Source of the DNA: Anaerolineales bacterium
Lineage (GTDB): Bacteria > Chloroflexota > Anaerolineae > Anaerolineales > E44-bin32
Assembly (NCBI GenBank): GCA_029210945.1
Contig: JARGGH010000013.1
Location: 1 to 64,000, forward strand
Direction of reading: 5' to 3'
DNA: 64,000 nt
In this document: positions 1-9,192 of the stretch, in pieces
Position numbering within the stretch: the first letter of the stretch is position 1
Layout: each line of letters starts with the position of its first letter
Made by a program: the position numbers and the translations under genes
The notes under the pieces: model-generated
Told to the model about the DNA's origin: nothing
Seen by the model: the letters and a program-made list of their open reading frames with translations, nothing else
The model's database searches: none

Positions 1-471
1 AGGTGTGCGCTGCTTGCCGGTTTCGACCTGCAAAGCCGTCATCTGCTGGTCGGTAATGTCCTCGAAGGCCTGGGTGAGCAGGTTCTCTTCGTGCTCCAGG
101 TTGTAGCGCGTCAAGCGTTCCCGGAAGTAGTACAGCGTGCGCAGCTCGAAGCCGCTTTCATTCAGATCGTGGATGCCCAAGGCATAGCGGACCTGCAGAT
201 CGAAGCAGAAATGATCGTAGAGCTCTTCGTCGCTCCACCCGAAACCTGCCTTCAGCGTTTCCAGAGCCACCAGCCAGTTGACCGGGACGTTAGGCCGGGA
301 AGGGTAATCGACATAGAGCACCGCAAAGGCATCTTCGTCGATGCGGCTGAAGAAGTCGCGATAGAAATCCTCTGCCCAGGAGTTCCCTAAACGTTTGCGT
401 TTCTTCTCCGGCAGATCGTTGACGTTGCTGATCAACAGGGGCTGCAGATGGCGCTTATTGCGTTTATACAT
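1..471 (-). CDS. IS1182-like transposase, N-terminal part (runs off left edge)
   Basis: Reading the minus strand from an ATG at 471 gives 157 codons open to the window edge. It begins MYKRNKRHLQPLL and contains a stretch typical of the DUF772 N-terminal domain of IS1182/IS5-like transposases: SRPNVPVNWLVALETL, then GWSDEELYDHFCFDLQ and RYALGIHDL. The catalytic DDE domain would lie beyond the left edge and cannot be judged. Immediately upstream (right) is a truncated glpD end, which fits an insertion into or beside that gene. The family call rests on motif memory; it could be a related unclassified IS group. Confidence 0.75.
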   Translation of the reverse strand, partial: MYKRNKRHLQPLLISNVNDLPEKKRKRLGNSWAEDFYRDFFSRIDEDAFAVLYVDYPSRPNVPVNWLVALETLKAGFGWSDEELYDHFCFDLQVRYALGIHDLNESGFELRTLYYFRERLTRYNLEHEENLLTQAFEDITDQQMTALQVETGKQRTP

Positions 472-566
472 GCTTCAGACCTTCCCATATGGCTTGGGTC
501 TGATTATATTAAGAATCATCCCTTTTGAGGAGGGTAGAAACTGGACCAGTTCGGTCCGGTCGTTTT

Positions 567-815
567 TGCAGTGCGATCATAGATGAAATCCGGCATGTCT
601 CGATGCGTGAAGATGTAGTCCACTTGGATGATTTCATATATCGGCGATCCACGATCGGGAAATTGGGTCGCCTCACACCAGATGGGTTGAATGAACTGCG
701 TGCCGTAATTGCGAACGCCCTTGGCTGGGATGACTTCACAAGCGAAGAGGAGATGCAGCGCTTCATGAAGTTACAAAAAACGAAGCACCGACTGATCTTC
801 AATCAATTTATATAG
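567..815 (+). pseudogene. glpD: Glycerol-3-phosphate dehydrogenase, C-terminal remnant
   Basis: About 80 residues match the C-terminal helical domain of aerobic glycerol-3-phosphate dehydrogenase: VVHLDDFIYRRSTIGKLG followed by an acidic helix ending in MQRFMKLQKTKH. The rest of the roughly 500-residue flavoprotein is absent. The frame is open leftwards only through sequence belonging to the insertion-element end (about 472-566), so the boundary is approximate. The stump lies next to a transposase reading away from it, so the simplest explanation is that an IS insertion or IS-mediated deletion removed the 5' part. No start codon or ribosome-binding site belongs to it, and it is not expected to make protein. 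Confidence 0.7.
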
Positions 816-921
816 GCGAACTCATAGATCAATTAGAAAAGGAGGTGACAACAGACGAGAAGAATCGTTCGTCCGAATTTGTCCTTAGTAAACAATCATT
901 AACATAAGGGGGATACCTAAT

Positions 922-2768
922 ATGGAGACAAAGAGATCGCCCCGATTCTGGCTGGCCGTAGCATTGATCCTGTGCGTTGTCAGCGTGCTTGGTGCCAGCT
1001 TCGTCCAGACGAGTGGTGGCAAAGTTACCGTCAAAGACCTGCGGTGGGAGACGCCCTCTGGCAAATATATGAGTGCGTTGCTTTTTGTGCCGGAGAATGC
1101 CAGCGTTGATAACCCAGCCCCTGCGATCGTCACCAGCCACGGCTGGTACAACAACCGCGAGATGCAGGACATGAACTTTGTGGAATATTCCCGTCGAGGT
1201 TATGTCGTCATGTCGATCGACATGTACGGGCATGGCAACTCTGAAGTCCTCTACACACCCGAAATCGTACCCACTTCTGTCGGGAGATGATTGATGCCGT
1301 CAAACTCATCGCCGATCTACCATATGTCGATGCGTCCCGCATCGGTGTCACGGGCCACTCCAACGGAGCCATGGCATCAAACCTGGCAGTAACGCTGGAC
1401 AATGAGTTCGAGACGCCCTTGATTGCATCGGTCCTTCTCGTGGCCCGGGATCCGATTTATACCGATCCCGATGGCGCGTACTTCAACCTGTACGGCAGCC
1501 GCGATGTTGGCGTCGTCGCCGCGCAATACGATGAGTTCTTCTTCCGGGTCAGGAACGAGGATGGCACCAGGACAGCACCAGGCGAATACATCGATCAAGA
1601 CATCGCGCAATCGTTCCTGAACTTCGGAATCGACCCCGCGGAGGCAGAGGCTCGCAGCAGCTACACGATGTACAGAGAAAACATCGACGGCGAAGAGGCC
1701 ATCCGCGTCATCTACAATCCCGCTCAGATACACCCCTGGAACACAATCTCCTCCGGGGTTGTCAAGAACAGCATCGAATTCTTTGAGGAATCCCTGGGAG
1801 CCCCCAATCCAATCCCACCGACCAATCTTGTCTGGGTTTGGAAAGAGGTCTTCAACGTTATCGGCTTGGTCGGTTTTGCTATGTTTGTGCTGGCGTTCGC
1901 CAAGGTGCTGCTCGAAACCAGTTTCTTCAGCACACTTAAGACCCGCGAAGTCGTCGCAGCCCAACCCGCACCAAGTGGCGGAGCGAGGGTATGGTTCTGG
2001 GTGAGCTGGACCCTGGCCGCGTTCGTCTCCGGCTATACGTACCTGGTACTCCCGGCGATCATCAACGGGGATGGCTGGCCCTCGCGTCCAGATTACTTCC
2101 TGCAGTCGCCTGTCTTTTTCATCGGCGTGTGGGCGGTCGTAAATGGGCTGTTCGCATTGGTTCTGATGCTGATCACCTGGTTCTTCTTCGGCGGCAAGGA
2201 TGTCAGCTTGAAGGAGCGAGGCGTCACCATCAGCCTTCAGAAGCTCTGGAAGACCATCCTTCTCTCGCTGGCGGTCGTCTTCAGCGCCTTCCTGATCGTG
2301 TTCATCTCTGATTGGCTCTTCAAGGTTGACTTCCGTCTGTGGGTCCTCCCTGTGAAGGCATTCGGTCCGGATAAGATCGGGATCATCCTGATGTACCTAC
2401 CCTTCTTCCTGATTTTCTATGTGCTGCATTCCATCGCGGTCAACAGCTTCAACTATATCGATCAGGGCAGGGAGTGGGTCAACGTCGCGGTGCTGGCGCT
2501 GTTCACTACGCTTGGCGTCCTGGTATTTGTGATCGTCCAGTATGGGACCTTCTTCACCACTGGAAGATCATGGACTGAGGTGATGGATCCCAGCGTCTCG
2601 AATATCTACGGCATCTGGCTGTTCCCCATCCTTCTTTATTTCCCGTTGGCCGTGATTTTTGATCGCAAGCTGTTCAAGGTGACCAAGAATCCATACCTGG
2701 GAGGGATCATCTTCGCGACGATCATGACGATCATCGCCTGTACAAATACTCTGAGCCAATTGCCCTAG
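922..2768 (+). pseudogene. Alpha/beta hydrolase fused to a polytopic membrane domain, frameshifted
   Basis: Two overlapping frames make one protein. Frame A (922-1290) begins after AAGGGGGATA with MET, has one N-terminal membrane segment and the first hydrolase strands (TSHGWYNN, SIDMYGHGNS). Frame B (1287-2768) continues with YVDASRIGVTGHSNGA, whose GHSNG is the nucleophile elbow. Frame B is open back to 1245, so a single-base slip between about 1245 and 1287 restores one chain of about 615 residues. After the hydrolase domain come about seven or eight hydrophobic segments. Substrate is unknown. Either the gene is recently broken or the base call is wrong; the otherwise intact frame B favours a very recent event or an error. 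Confidence 0.65.
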
Positions 2769-2881
2769 CAGAGCGTGCATAACCCTATCCTTTGTTCGTG
2801 AGTTGTTCTGATGCGAACAATGTACAGTTGCCAGGTCAGAACCTGGATAGGCTCCAAAGCCTGAGCCTAGACTAGCAAGAA

Positions 2882-2918
2882 CACAAGCCCTAAGGAACAT
2901 ACATCCTTAGGGCTTGTG
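2882..2918. terminator. Perfect 15-bp hairpin after the broken hydrolase
   Basis: Bases 2882-2896 are exactly complementary to 2904-2918 with a 7-base loop. The position fits termination of the hydrolase transcript, but no T-run follows on either strand, so it may instead be a mobile-element or RNA-processing structure. Confidence 0.5.
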
Positions 2919-3087
2919 AGTTGTGTGGTGTAGGGTTAATGTTGGACCGTACACCTGCACCAACGATGGCAGCAATCTGAGAAGAGACCTCCCGAAGCCG
3001 GGCGGAATACCTCTAGTCCGGTACACTCTGCCGTATTCATGTGCCTGATCGATGCACACCCACAGACCGGCTGCAAGCAACACCGTT

Positions 3088-3132
3088 CGGGGCGTGGCGC
3101 AGTCCGGAAGCGCACTTGCATGGGGTGCAAGG
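3088..3132 (+). pseudogene. 5' half of a tRNA-Pro(GGG) gene
   Basis: The sequence has a 7-base acceptor strand CGGGGCG, a D arm with GCGC paired across AGTCCGGAA, and a 5-bp anticodon stem CTTGC/GCAAG around the 7-base loop ATGGGGT. This puts GGG at positions 34-36 (proline, CCC codons). No TTCRA T-loop or complementary acceptor strand follows, so the 3' half is missing. The region 2769-3243 otherwise holds only the hairpin at 2882 and no convincing gene. tRNA genes are common integration targets, so this may be the scar of an excision or deletion. Confidence 0.65.
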
Positions 3133-3243
3133 GAAAAATGGCAGAACCCGGAGCGAGCAGACCTACCGGAGTGAGGCGCACGAACAATCATGAAAACTCT
3201 CAGCCAATAATCCCACGCGACCAGGTACAGTAAGGAGTGCATC

Positions 3244-3909
3244 ATGCTTTTACCAGAATACCGCCAGGAAGTTCTCGAGAAGGCACAGCAAACCGTCATT
3301 GATGGTTTGGCGTACGGCGCAGGCGGCAACCTCAGTGTCCAGGACCCTGAGACGGGCTTGATCGCCATCACGCCCAGCGCGATCGAGTATGCAAAGATGA
3401 TTGTCGAAGACATCGTCATCATCGATGCCCACGGCAAGGTGATCGAGGGTAAGTGGGGGCCTACCAGCGAGACACCCATGCACACCATCTTTTACCGGGA
3501 GCGTGATGATGTGCGCGCCGTCGTCCACACCCATGCGCCTTACGCGTCTGTCTTCGCGATCATCAATGAGCCAATCCCGATGGTGGTCGCCGAGGCGGCG
3601 CTCTGTGTCGGAGGTCCGGTGCAGGTCGCGCCGTACACCCGTCCTGGGACCGATGAGCTGGCGCAGGTGGTCCTCGAGACGATCGGATCGGGCGTTTCCG
3701 TGCTCCTCGGCCAACACGGCATGATCACTGTTGGCCGCAGCCTTGATGAGGCTTACTCCGCGACGATTGCCACCGAGGTCTCCGCCCGGTTGACGATCCT
3801 GGCCCGCTCGATGGGAGCGGCGCCCCTCGCTATCGATCGTCAGGAAGTCGCCGAGCTGCGCGAAATGTATCTGAAGCACTATCACCCGACCTCATCCGAC
3901 GAAAGGTAG
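3244..3909 (+). CDS. Class II aldolase/adducin-family sugar-phosphate aldolase
   Basis: A 221-residue protein of the FucA/AraD family, zinc enzymes that cleave or epimerise phosphorylated sugars such as L-fuculose 1-phosphate or L-ribulose 5-phosphate. Visible signatures are GGNLSV near residue 27, TSETPMH with the catalytic acidic residue near 78, the metal ligands in VVHTHAPYASV near 95, and GQHGMITVG near 158. The length is normal. The start at 3244 has a good ribosome-binding site (TAAGGAG). It stands alone between remnants, so the substrate cannot be inferred from neighbours; related members include fuculose-, rhamnulose- and methylthioribulose-phosphate enzymes. Confidence 0.85.
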   Translation: MLLPEYRQEVLEKAQQTVIDGLAYGAGGNLSVQDPETGLIAITPSAIEYAKMIVEDIVIIDAHGKVIEGKWGPTSETPMHTIFYRERDDVRAVVHTHAPYASVFAIINEPIPMVVAEAALCVGGPVQVAPYTRPGTDELAQVVLETIGSGVSVLLGQHGMITVGRSLDEAYSATIATEVSARLTILARSMGAAPLAIDRQEVAELREMYLKHYHPTSSDER

Positions 3910-3929
3910 ACGGAAATTCTCAACAGTAA

Positions 3930-4058
3930 CCCGGAGAGAAATTCGATGAGTTCGGGCATGATGCGCGCCCAGAATATTTACGTACCCTGGAGGCCTATAT
4001 TGCTGAAGGCGTTCGAACTGATGCAATTGTGGCTGGCCGGGAAAGTCATGGCAATTAA
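3930..4058 (+). pseudogene. Possible 3' fragment of an unidentified gene
   Basis: A frame open from 3930 to a TAA at 4056 reads FDEFGHDARPEYLRTLEAY and ends about 20 residues later. It is amphipathic and protein-like in composition but has no start codon. It may be the tail of a gene lost in the same rearrangements that left the tRNA half. The rest of the gap to 4301 shows nothing I can identify. Confidence 0.2.
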
Positions 4059-4301
4059 GCTCAGCAGTAGGCGCCTAGAAAAGGTCCTGCAGCCCTGCGC
4101 CATGCACACTGTCAACCCATCGGAGCGCAATGTGCAGGTGGCAGCTTGCGAGGTTACAGCAGGCCGCCACTGCACCACAGTCTTCGTCAGCGCGCCGACC
4201 TTGCTTGCCTGGTGGCAATCCGGCTTGGCGCGATCAAATCGCAGCAGACAGCCCCACATTGACGCGCCTTCACCAACACGTTATTCATTGAGGAGTAAAG
4301 C

Positions 4302-4733
4302 ATGTCAAAACGCCCTACTATGATCCAGTGGACCGGCAAGCGGCAATTTATCGGCACCGACAGCGGAAATCACTCCATCGTGATCTCGTCCCACGATAGC
4401 GATAACCACACCGGCATGAAACCAAGCGAACTGATGCTGCTTGCGTTAGGTTCTTGCAGTGGATATGACATCGTGAGTATCCTCCAGAAGAAGCGTGTGG
4501 GGTTAAGGGAGATGCGGATCGAGATCAGCAGCGAGCAGGATCCTGATCCACCCTGGACCTTCCGCAAGATCCATATGGTCTTCTATCTGCAGGGTGAGCG
4601 CATCACCGAAAAAGCAGCGCGCCAGGCGGTAAAATTGTCGATCACGAAGTACTGCTCTGTGGCTGCGACTCTCTCTGGAAAAGCGGAGATAACCTTCGAT
4701 ATTAACCTGGACGGATCCCACGGCGATCGTTGA
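4302..4733 (+). CDS. OsmC/Ohr-family thiol peroxidase-like protein
   Basis: A 143-residue member of the OsmC family, which reduces organic hydroperoxides with a reactive cysteine pair. The two expected cysteines are present: GSCSGYD near residue 51 on the central helix and KYCSVA near 117. The segment KPSELMLLALGSCS is characteristic. The start is set by GAGGAG eight bases upstream. It is of the shorter OsmC type (compare YhfA) rather than classical Ohr. The gene appears monocistronic, and no operator could be recognised upstream. Confidence 0.9.
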   Translation: MSKRPTMIQWTGKRQFIGTDSGNHSIVISSHDSDNHTGMKPSELMLLALGSCSGYDIVSILQKKRVGLREMRIEISSEQDPDPPWTFRKIHMVFYLQGERITEKAARQAVKLSITKYCSVAATLSGKAEITFDINLDGSHGDR

Positions 4734-4888
4734 TCAGAACCATGTGCTGGGATCCGGCGAGATCCTTTTGGGAAACCACCGACGCGGTCCTCACATAATG
4801 CTACAATTGCTCAAGTCGAGTTTAAAGTCGAATCTGCTAGGATTGCATTGCTGCTGCGCAACCAGCTAAGGAGCTCAAAAACATTCTC

Positions 4889-5164
4889 ATGGAAAAACTA
4901 CTCATCACCGTTCAGCACTCCGTTGGCCTGCACGCCAGACCAGCCGCCCAGTTTGTACAAACGGCGAGCGCCTTTCAATCGGATATTACCGTTAAGAACC
5001 AGACCTCCGGGACGGAGCCAGTCAACGCGAAAAGCATCTTGCGCGTTCTCACTCTGGGTGTCCATCAGGGCCACGAAATAGAGATCACCGCCGAAGGCGA
5101 GGATGAAGTTGAAGCACTCGCCGCGTTGAAGATCCTCGTTGAATCCAACTTTGGTGAGGGATAG
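4889..5164 (+). CDS. HPr-family phosphocarrier protein
   Basis: A 91-residue HPr-like protein. The phosphorylatable histidine is in GLHARPAAQFV (His15), and the family region NAKSILRVLTLGVHQGHEI follows, where HPr carries the regulatory serine (here Ser48-Ile-Leu). In phosphotransferase systems HPr passes phosphate from enzyme I to sugar permeases. No enzyme I or EIIA gene is nearby, so its partner is unknown and it may have a regulatory role. The next gene starts about 20 bases later and is probably co-transcribed. Confidence 0.9.
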   Translation: MEKLLITVQHSVGLHARPAAQFVQTASAFQSDITVKNQTSGTEPVNAKSILRVLTLGVHQGHEIEITAEGEDEVEALAALKILVESNFGEG

Positions 5165-5185
5165 CCCGTTAGCCCGGAGGCGATG

Positions 5186-5494
5186 ATGGCAACTTATGCA
5201 GTGAGCCCCTCTTATGGGTCGATTTCTCCCGATGACGGTTTCAAACTCGCTCAATTCGTGCTGCCAGAAGCAGGGTTTACGATTTGGAAAGAACGCCCTC
5301 TGGGTTGGCTGCTCATAGCCAACCAGCAAACCTCAGAAGGCGTGATTAACGCCACTCTTTCTTTTCAACCCACGGGAGAGACGGTCATGAGCCTGTCACT
5401 CGCCAGCGGCGACCACAGCGAACAGGCGTTGAGGCAAGCCGCCGATCGGTTTCTCGCGCTCTTCGAAGACAAGCTGCCAGTTCAGAATGACTGA
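5186..5494 (+). CDS. Small hypothetical protein downstream of HPr
   Basis: A predicted soluble protein of about 102 residues with no family I recognise. GGAGG at about 5176-5180 is too close to the ATG at 5183, so the second ATG at 5186 is preferred. The sequence is mixed alpha/beta with an internal Trp-rich strand (ERPLGWLLIANQ) and an acidic helical end. There are no membrane segments or cysteines. The short spacing to HPr suggests one transcript, so a functional link is possible but unproven. Coding quality looks real: codon use is like its neighbours and no competing frame covers it. Confidence 0.5.
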   Translation: MATYAVSPSYGSISPDDGFKLAQFVLPEAGFTIWKERPLGWLLIANQQTSEGVINATLSFQPTGETVMSLSLASGDHSEQALRQAADRFLALFEDKLPVQND

Positions 5495-5612
5495 AGATCA
5501 TCAATAGATACACATTCCTATTTGACCTTCACCCCCATGCAAGGCCAGTCCCGCCTGCGATAGGCTTACCTGCAAAATTCCGGTTGGCTGATTTCCATCG
5601 CCTGCACCGACC

Positions 5613-6260
5613 TCAGTCCAAAGTGATCGCCGCCGCGACGGCGTGCAGGGAGTCGAAGATCCGGTCGGCCGCCGAGAAGTCGCCGTCGGGAATATCGCCG
5701 TTCGGAACCGCATAACAGGTCAAGCTAGCCGCTTTCGCGGCGGCGATGCCAGCCGGGGAGTCCTCGAGCACAAGCGCCCCGCCATCCTCGATCCCGAGGC
5801 ATTCAAGCGTCGAACGGTAGATATCCGGCGCTGGTTTCCCCTGCCGCACGTCTTCGCTTGAGCGAATACAGATAAAGTACTCCTCCAGGGACAACGCCTT
5901 AAGGACCGATTCAACATACGCACACGGGCTGTTGGATGCTACTGCCATGCTCACAGATCCCCGCTTCAGCAAGTCCAAAAGCTCCAGCAAGCCTGGCGCC
6001 GGTTCGACCTTGCGGCACATCATCTCAGTGCGTCGCTCCCAATATTCTTGCAGCAGTTCTTCTTCGCCAAGCGGCAGGTTCAGCGCCTTTCGGATGACGC
6101 GCACACCGAAAATGGGCTCTTCGCCGATCACCTGCCGGTAAAGCTGTTCGCTGACCTCACGTCCATGCTCGGCGGCCAGAGCGCGCCAGACCTCCAGCGC
6201 GATCGACTCGCTGTCAATCATCAGACCGTCCATATCAAAGATTACCGCAGACCATTTCAT
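5613..6260 (-). CDS. HAD-superfamily hydrolase, beta-phosphoglucomutase-like
   Basis: A 215-residue subfamily IA HAD phosphatase or phosphomutase. Motif I is VIFDMDGLMIDSE with the nucleophile Asp near residue 9, motif II is AVASNSP near 110, motif III is the lysine in RQGKPAPDIY near 145, and motif IV is VLEDSPAGI near 170. A four-helix cap lies between motifs I and II. The open frame extends 26 codons further upstream, but the HAD fold begins at MKWSAVIFD, so 6260 is the likely start. Substrate is unpredictable; beta-phosphoglucomutase and 2-deoxyglucose-6-phosphatase are close relatives. Confidence 0.88.
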   Translation of the reverse strand: MKWSAVIFDMDGLMIDSESIALEVWRALAAEHGREVSEQLYRQVIGEEPIFGVRVIRKALNLPLGEEELLQEYWERRTEMMCRKVEPAPGLLELLDLLKRGSVSMAVASNSPCAYVESVLKALSLEEYFICIRSSEDVRQGKPAPDIYRSTLECLGIEDGGALVLEDSPAGIAAAKAASLTCYAVPNGDIPDGDFSAADRIFDSLHAVAAAITLD

Positions 6261-6412
6261 AAAGAATTCCCTGTCAGGCGGGCTGCCGCGTGTGTGATTG
6301 GTTCTGCCGCAGCGTGCTCGAATGCTCTCTGTTGACAAATATACCCGGATACCTTTAATGGGCCTGATTATAAAGGCGAACGATCTTTGAGCACACAGCG
6401 AAAGAACCCGGG

Positions 6413-7144
6413 ATGGACATCCAACTCTTCATCCCCTGCTTGATCGACAGCCTCTTTCCAGAGACGGGAGAGGCGGTCGTCGAGGTGCTCACACATGCGG
6501 GCTGCAAAGTGCATTTCCAGCACGGACAGACCTGCTGCGGCCAACCTGCCTACAATGCTGGATACTGGGCCGATGCGCGCGGCATGGCGCTGCACACCCT
6601 GGAAGTTTTCGCCGGAAGTTCGGATCCGATCGTGATCCCCTCCGGGTCCTGCACGCATATGATCCGCCACGGCTATCCAGAACTCTTCCGCGACGACCCT
6701 ACAGTATTCCCACAAGCGCGCGCATTGGCGCAGCGCACGTTTGAATTGAGCGAATTCCTGCTCGCCCACTACAGTTGGACGCCCATGACCGGCCGGGATG
6801 CGAGGAGATACGCCTATCACCCATCATGCCACCTGCTGCGCGGCATCGGCGTGACCCAAGAGCCATTGCGCCTGCTGGAAACCAGCGGGTATGAAAATGT
6901 CGTCAGGCTCAGCCCTGAGTGCTGCGGGTTCGGAGGGATTTTCGCTGTCGATCATGCCGTCATCTCCAATGAGATGCTTCAGCGCCGCCTGGATGAAATT
7001 GCCTCCGCAGGTGTGGAGGCGATCGTGGGATGTGACGTGAGCTGCTTGATGAACATCGAGGGTGCGCTGCGACGCGGGGGATCAAAGATCCGCTGTGCAC
7101 ACCTCGCCGCGCTTCTGACAGGTCGGGAGGCCGGATTGCGATGA
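6413..7144 (+). CDS. lutA: Lactate utilisation protein LutA (CCG-domain Fe-S subunit)
   Basis: A 243-residue protein with two cysteine-rich CCG domains as in LutA/YkgE, a subunit of the LutABC complex that oxidises L-lactate to pyruvate. The first domain has IPCLIDS near residue 9 and CCGQPAYN near 41; the second has HPSCHLLR near 140, CCGFGGIF near 170 and a final GCDVSCL. These cysteines bind unusual iron-sulfur clusters in this superfamily. The stop overlaps the ATG of the next gene (ATGA at 7141), so the two are translationally coupled. Confidence 0.9.
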   Translation: MDIQLFIPCLIDSLFPETGEAVVEVLTHAGCKVHFQHGQTCCGQPAYNAGYWADARGMALHTLEVFAGSSDPIVIPSGSCTHMIRHGYPELFRDDPTVFPQARALAQRTFELSEFLLAHYSWTPMTGRDARRYAYHPSCHLLRGIGVTQEPLRLLETSGYENVVRLSPECCGFGGIFAVDHAVISNEMLQRRLDEIASAGVEAIVGCDVSCLMNIEGALRRGGSKIRCAHLAALLTGREAGLR

Positions 7145-9174
7145 GATCCGAGTTTCTGCATCGCGCCCAACATGCCATTCAGGATGAGGACCTTCAGCGA
7201 GCGCTCGACCAAAACGCTGAACGACGGGGGCTCGGCCGGGACAGGGCATTCGCCTCGCTACCGGATATGCACGGACTCAGGGCAAGCGCCCATGCCATTC
7301 GCATTGATGTCATCGAGCGTCTTCCCGAAATGCTCGCAAGGTTCACGCAGAAACTGGAGCGAAATGGGTGGCATGTCCATCATGCCGCCACGGCCTTAGA
7401 GGCGTGCGAGCATATCCTTCGCATCGCCAGCGACCACCAGGCTGAGCGCGTCGTCAAATCCAAGTCGATGGTCACCGAGGAAATCGCGCTGAACCGGGCC
7501 CTCGAAGAGGCGGGCATCGAAGCGCTCGAGACTGACCTGGGCGAGTACATCGTGCAGCTCCGGAATGAACCCCCGGGACATATCATCACCCCGGCGATTC
7601 ACCTGCTGCGGGAAGAGGTCGCAGAGACGTTTGTGGAGCACCTCGGCATAGACTTCACGACGGATGTATCCGCCTTGAACCAGGCTGCACGCCGGACGCT
7701 GCGGCAGGCATTCCTGGGCGCCGATATCGGCATTTCCGGCGTGAATTTTGGCGTCGCAGACACCGGCATGATCTGTGTGGTGACCAACGAGGGGAACGGG
7801 CGGATGGTCACCGCCCTGCCCGAAGTCCACATCGCGGTCATGGGCATCGAGCGGTTGGTGCCTTCGCTGACGGATCTGGCGGTGATGCTCCAGCTGCTGC
7901 CTCGCGCTGCGACCGGACAGGTGCTTACCAGCTACGCCTCATGGATACGATCCCCCCGGCGAAGAAACGATCTCGATGGCCCTGCGATACGGCATCTCAT
8001 CCTTGTCGACAATGGCCGCAATGCCCTGCGCCACAGCAGGCTGCAGGAAGCGCTGCTCTGCATACGCTGTGGCGCCTGCCTTAATGCCTGCCCCGTTTAT
8101 CGGGAAATTGGTGGGCACGCATATGAGAGCGTCTATCCAGGCCCGATCGGCTCGGTAGTCTCACCGGGCATGCTCGGTCTCGAGCGATACGGACATCTAG
8201 CCAGGGCTTCGACATTATGCGGCGCCTGCCGGGAGGTCTGCCCGGTTGACATTGACCTGCCAACGCTGCTGCTGCGCACACGCGATGTGTATATCCAGCA
8301 GGTCAAACAGCCGATGCTATTCAGGTTCGGTATGAGAGCTTTCCATTGGATCAGCCGCTCGCCGGCGCGATATCTACTCGCCTTGAAGACTGCCAGCCTG
8401 CTCACCAAATTATCCCCCGCTGCTGACGGATGGATCAAAATGCTGCCCGGGCCGCTCCGGGCGTGGACCGAATATCGTGATTTCCCGCCCTTCCAGAGGC
8501 GGCCTTTCAGGGAGCGTTTCAGGCGCCCTGTACACCGCCGTGATGCGAAGGCGCCCGAGCCCGCTGCCGGCCCTGTACCGTCAACTCCGCTCTCAATGGC
8601 AGCCCCACGGACCGGGCTGATGGATCGATTCGGCGGATCTCTGGCAGGCGTCGATGGGCAGTTCCGGACGTGCAGGGAAGCAGACCTGGGTGTCGAAATC
8701 ATTCAATTGCTGAAGGATTGGGCCATGGGTCCCATGTTGATCGACCCGATGGTTTCAGCCCGATACCCCCGGATGGTCGATGTGCTCCGAGCAGCAGACA
8801 TCGAGATCCTTAACCCGTTTGTGTATCTTGGAGCGGATCGGAGCAAAGCTCTGGCAGGGCTCGACGGAGCTCCGGTCGGAGTGACGCTCGGGCTTGGCGC
8901 GCTCGCCGACAGCGGAACCGTGATCGTTGGCCAGGATCATGAGAACGCAGCGGTCAGCTCGCTCCTGCCAGGCATGCATATCGCCCTCGTCCCCTCAGAT
9001 AAGTTTTACGACTCGCTGGCCAATTGGATCCAGGCATGCGGCGAAGAAGTGCTTGCAAAGTATCAGAGCTTAACGCTCATCACTGGACCCTCGCGAACTG
9101 CCGACATTGAGATGACACTCACGATCGGGGTGCATGGACCGGAACGCCTTGCCGTCATCGCCGTAAAAGAGTGA
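7141..9174 (+). CDS. lutBC: LutB-LutC fusion protein
   Basis: A 677-residue protein joining two normally separate subunits of lactate dehydrogenase LutABC. Residues 1-460 are LutB: an LUD-type domain (KSKSMVTEEIALN near 103; GVADTGMICVVTNEG near 203), then ferredoxin-like clusters CIRCGACLNACPVY near 304 and CGACREVCPVD near 362. A low-complexity Arg/Pro linker (about 440-490) leads to a LutC-like LUD domain (about 510-677) with a second GVTLGLGALADSGT. The coupling to lutA and the complete set of parts support lactate oxidation. The downstream gene is convergent. Confidence 0.88.
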   Translation: MRSEFLHRAQHAIQDEDLQRALDQNAERRGLGRDRAFASLPDMHGLRASAHAIRIDVIERLPEMLARFTQKLERNGWHVHHAATALEACEHILRIASDHQAERVVKSKSMVTEEIALNRALEEAGIEALETDLGEYIVQLRNEPPGHIITPAIHLLREEVAETFVEHLGIDFTTDVSALNQAARRTLRQAFLGADIGISGVNFGVADTGMICVVTNEGNGRMVTALPEVHIAVMGIERLVPSLTDLAVMLQLLPRAATGQVLTSYASWIRSPRRRNDLDGPAIRHLILVDNGRNALRHSRLQEALLCIRCGACLNACPVYREIGGHAYESVYPGPIGSVVSPGMLGLERYGHLARASTLCGACREVCPVDIDLPTLLLRTRDVYIQQVKQPMLFRFGMRAFHWISRSPARYLLALKTASLLTKLSPAADGWIKMLPGPLRAWTEYRDFPPFQRRPFRERFRRPVHRRDAKAPEPAAGPVPSTPLSMAAPRTGLMDRFGGSLAGVDGQFRTCREADLGVEIIQLLKDWAMGPMLIDPMVSARYPRMVDVLRAADIEILNPFVYLGADRSKALAGLDGAPVGVTLGLGALADSGTVIVGQDHENAAVSSLLPGMHIALVPSDKFYDSLANWIQACGEEVLAKYQSLTLITGPSRTADIEMTLTIGVHGPERLAVIAVKE

Positions 9175-9192
9175 CCGGCTGCCAGGTCAGCG

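Noticed and set aside
1287-1290. Programmed frameshift in the hydrolase gene
   Set aside because: The ATGA junction resembles translational coupling, but no slippery run is present and the hydrolase domain is cut in the middle, so mutation or error is more likely.
2882-2918. CRISPR repeat or inverted terminal repeat
   Set aside because: Only a single copy was seen, with no spacer array or matching second end nearby.
3946-4323. 125-residue open frame overlapping the OsmC start
   Set aside because: Low protein-like quality, runs into the OsmC gene in another frame, and competes with a better gene-tail frame at 3930-4058.
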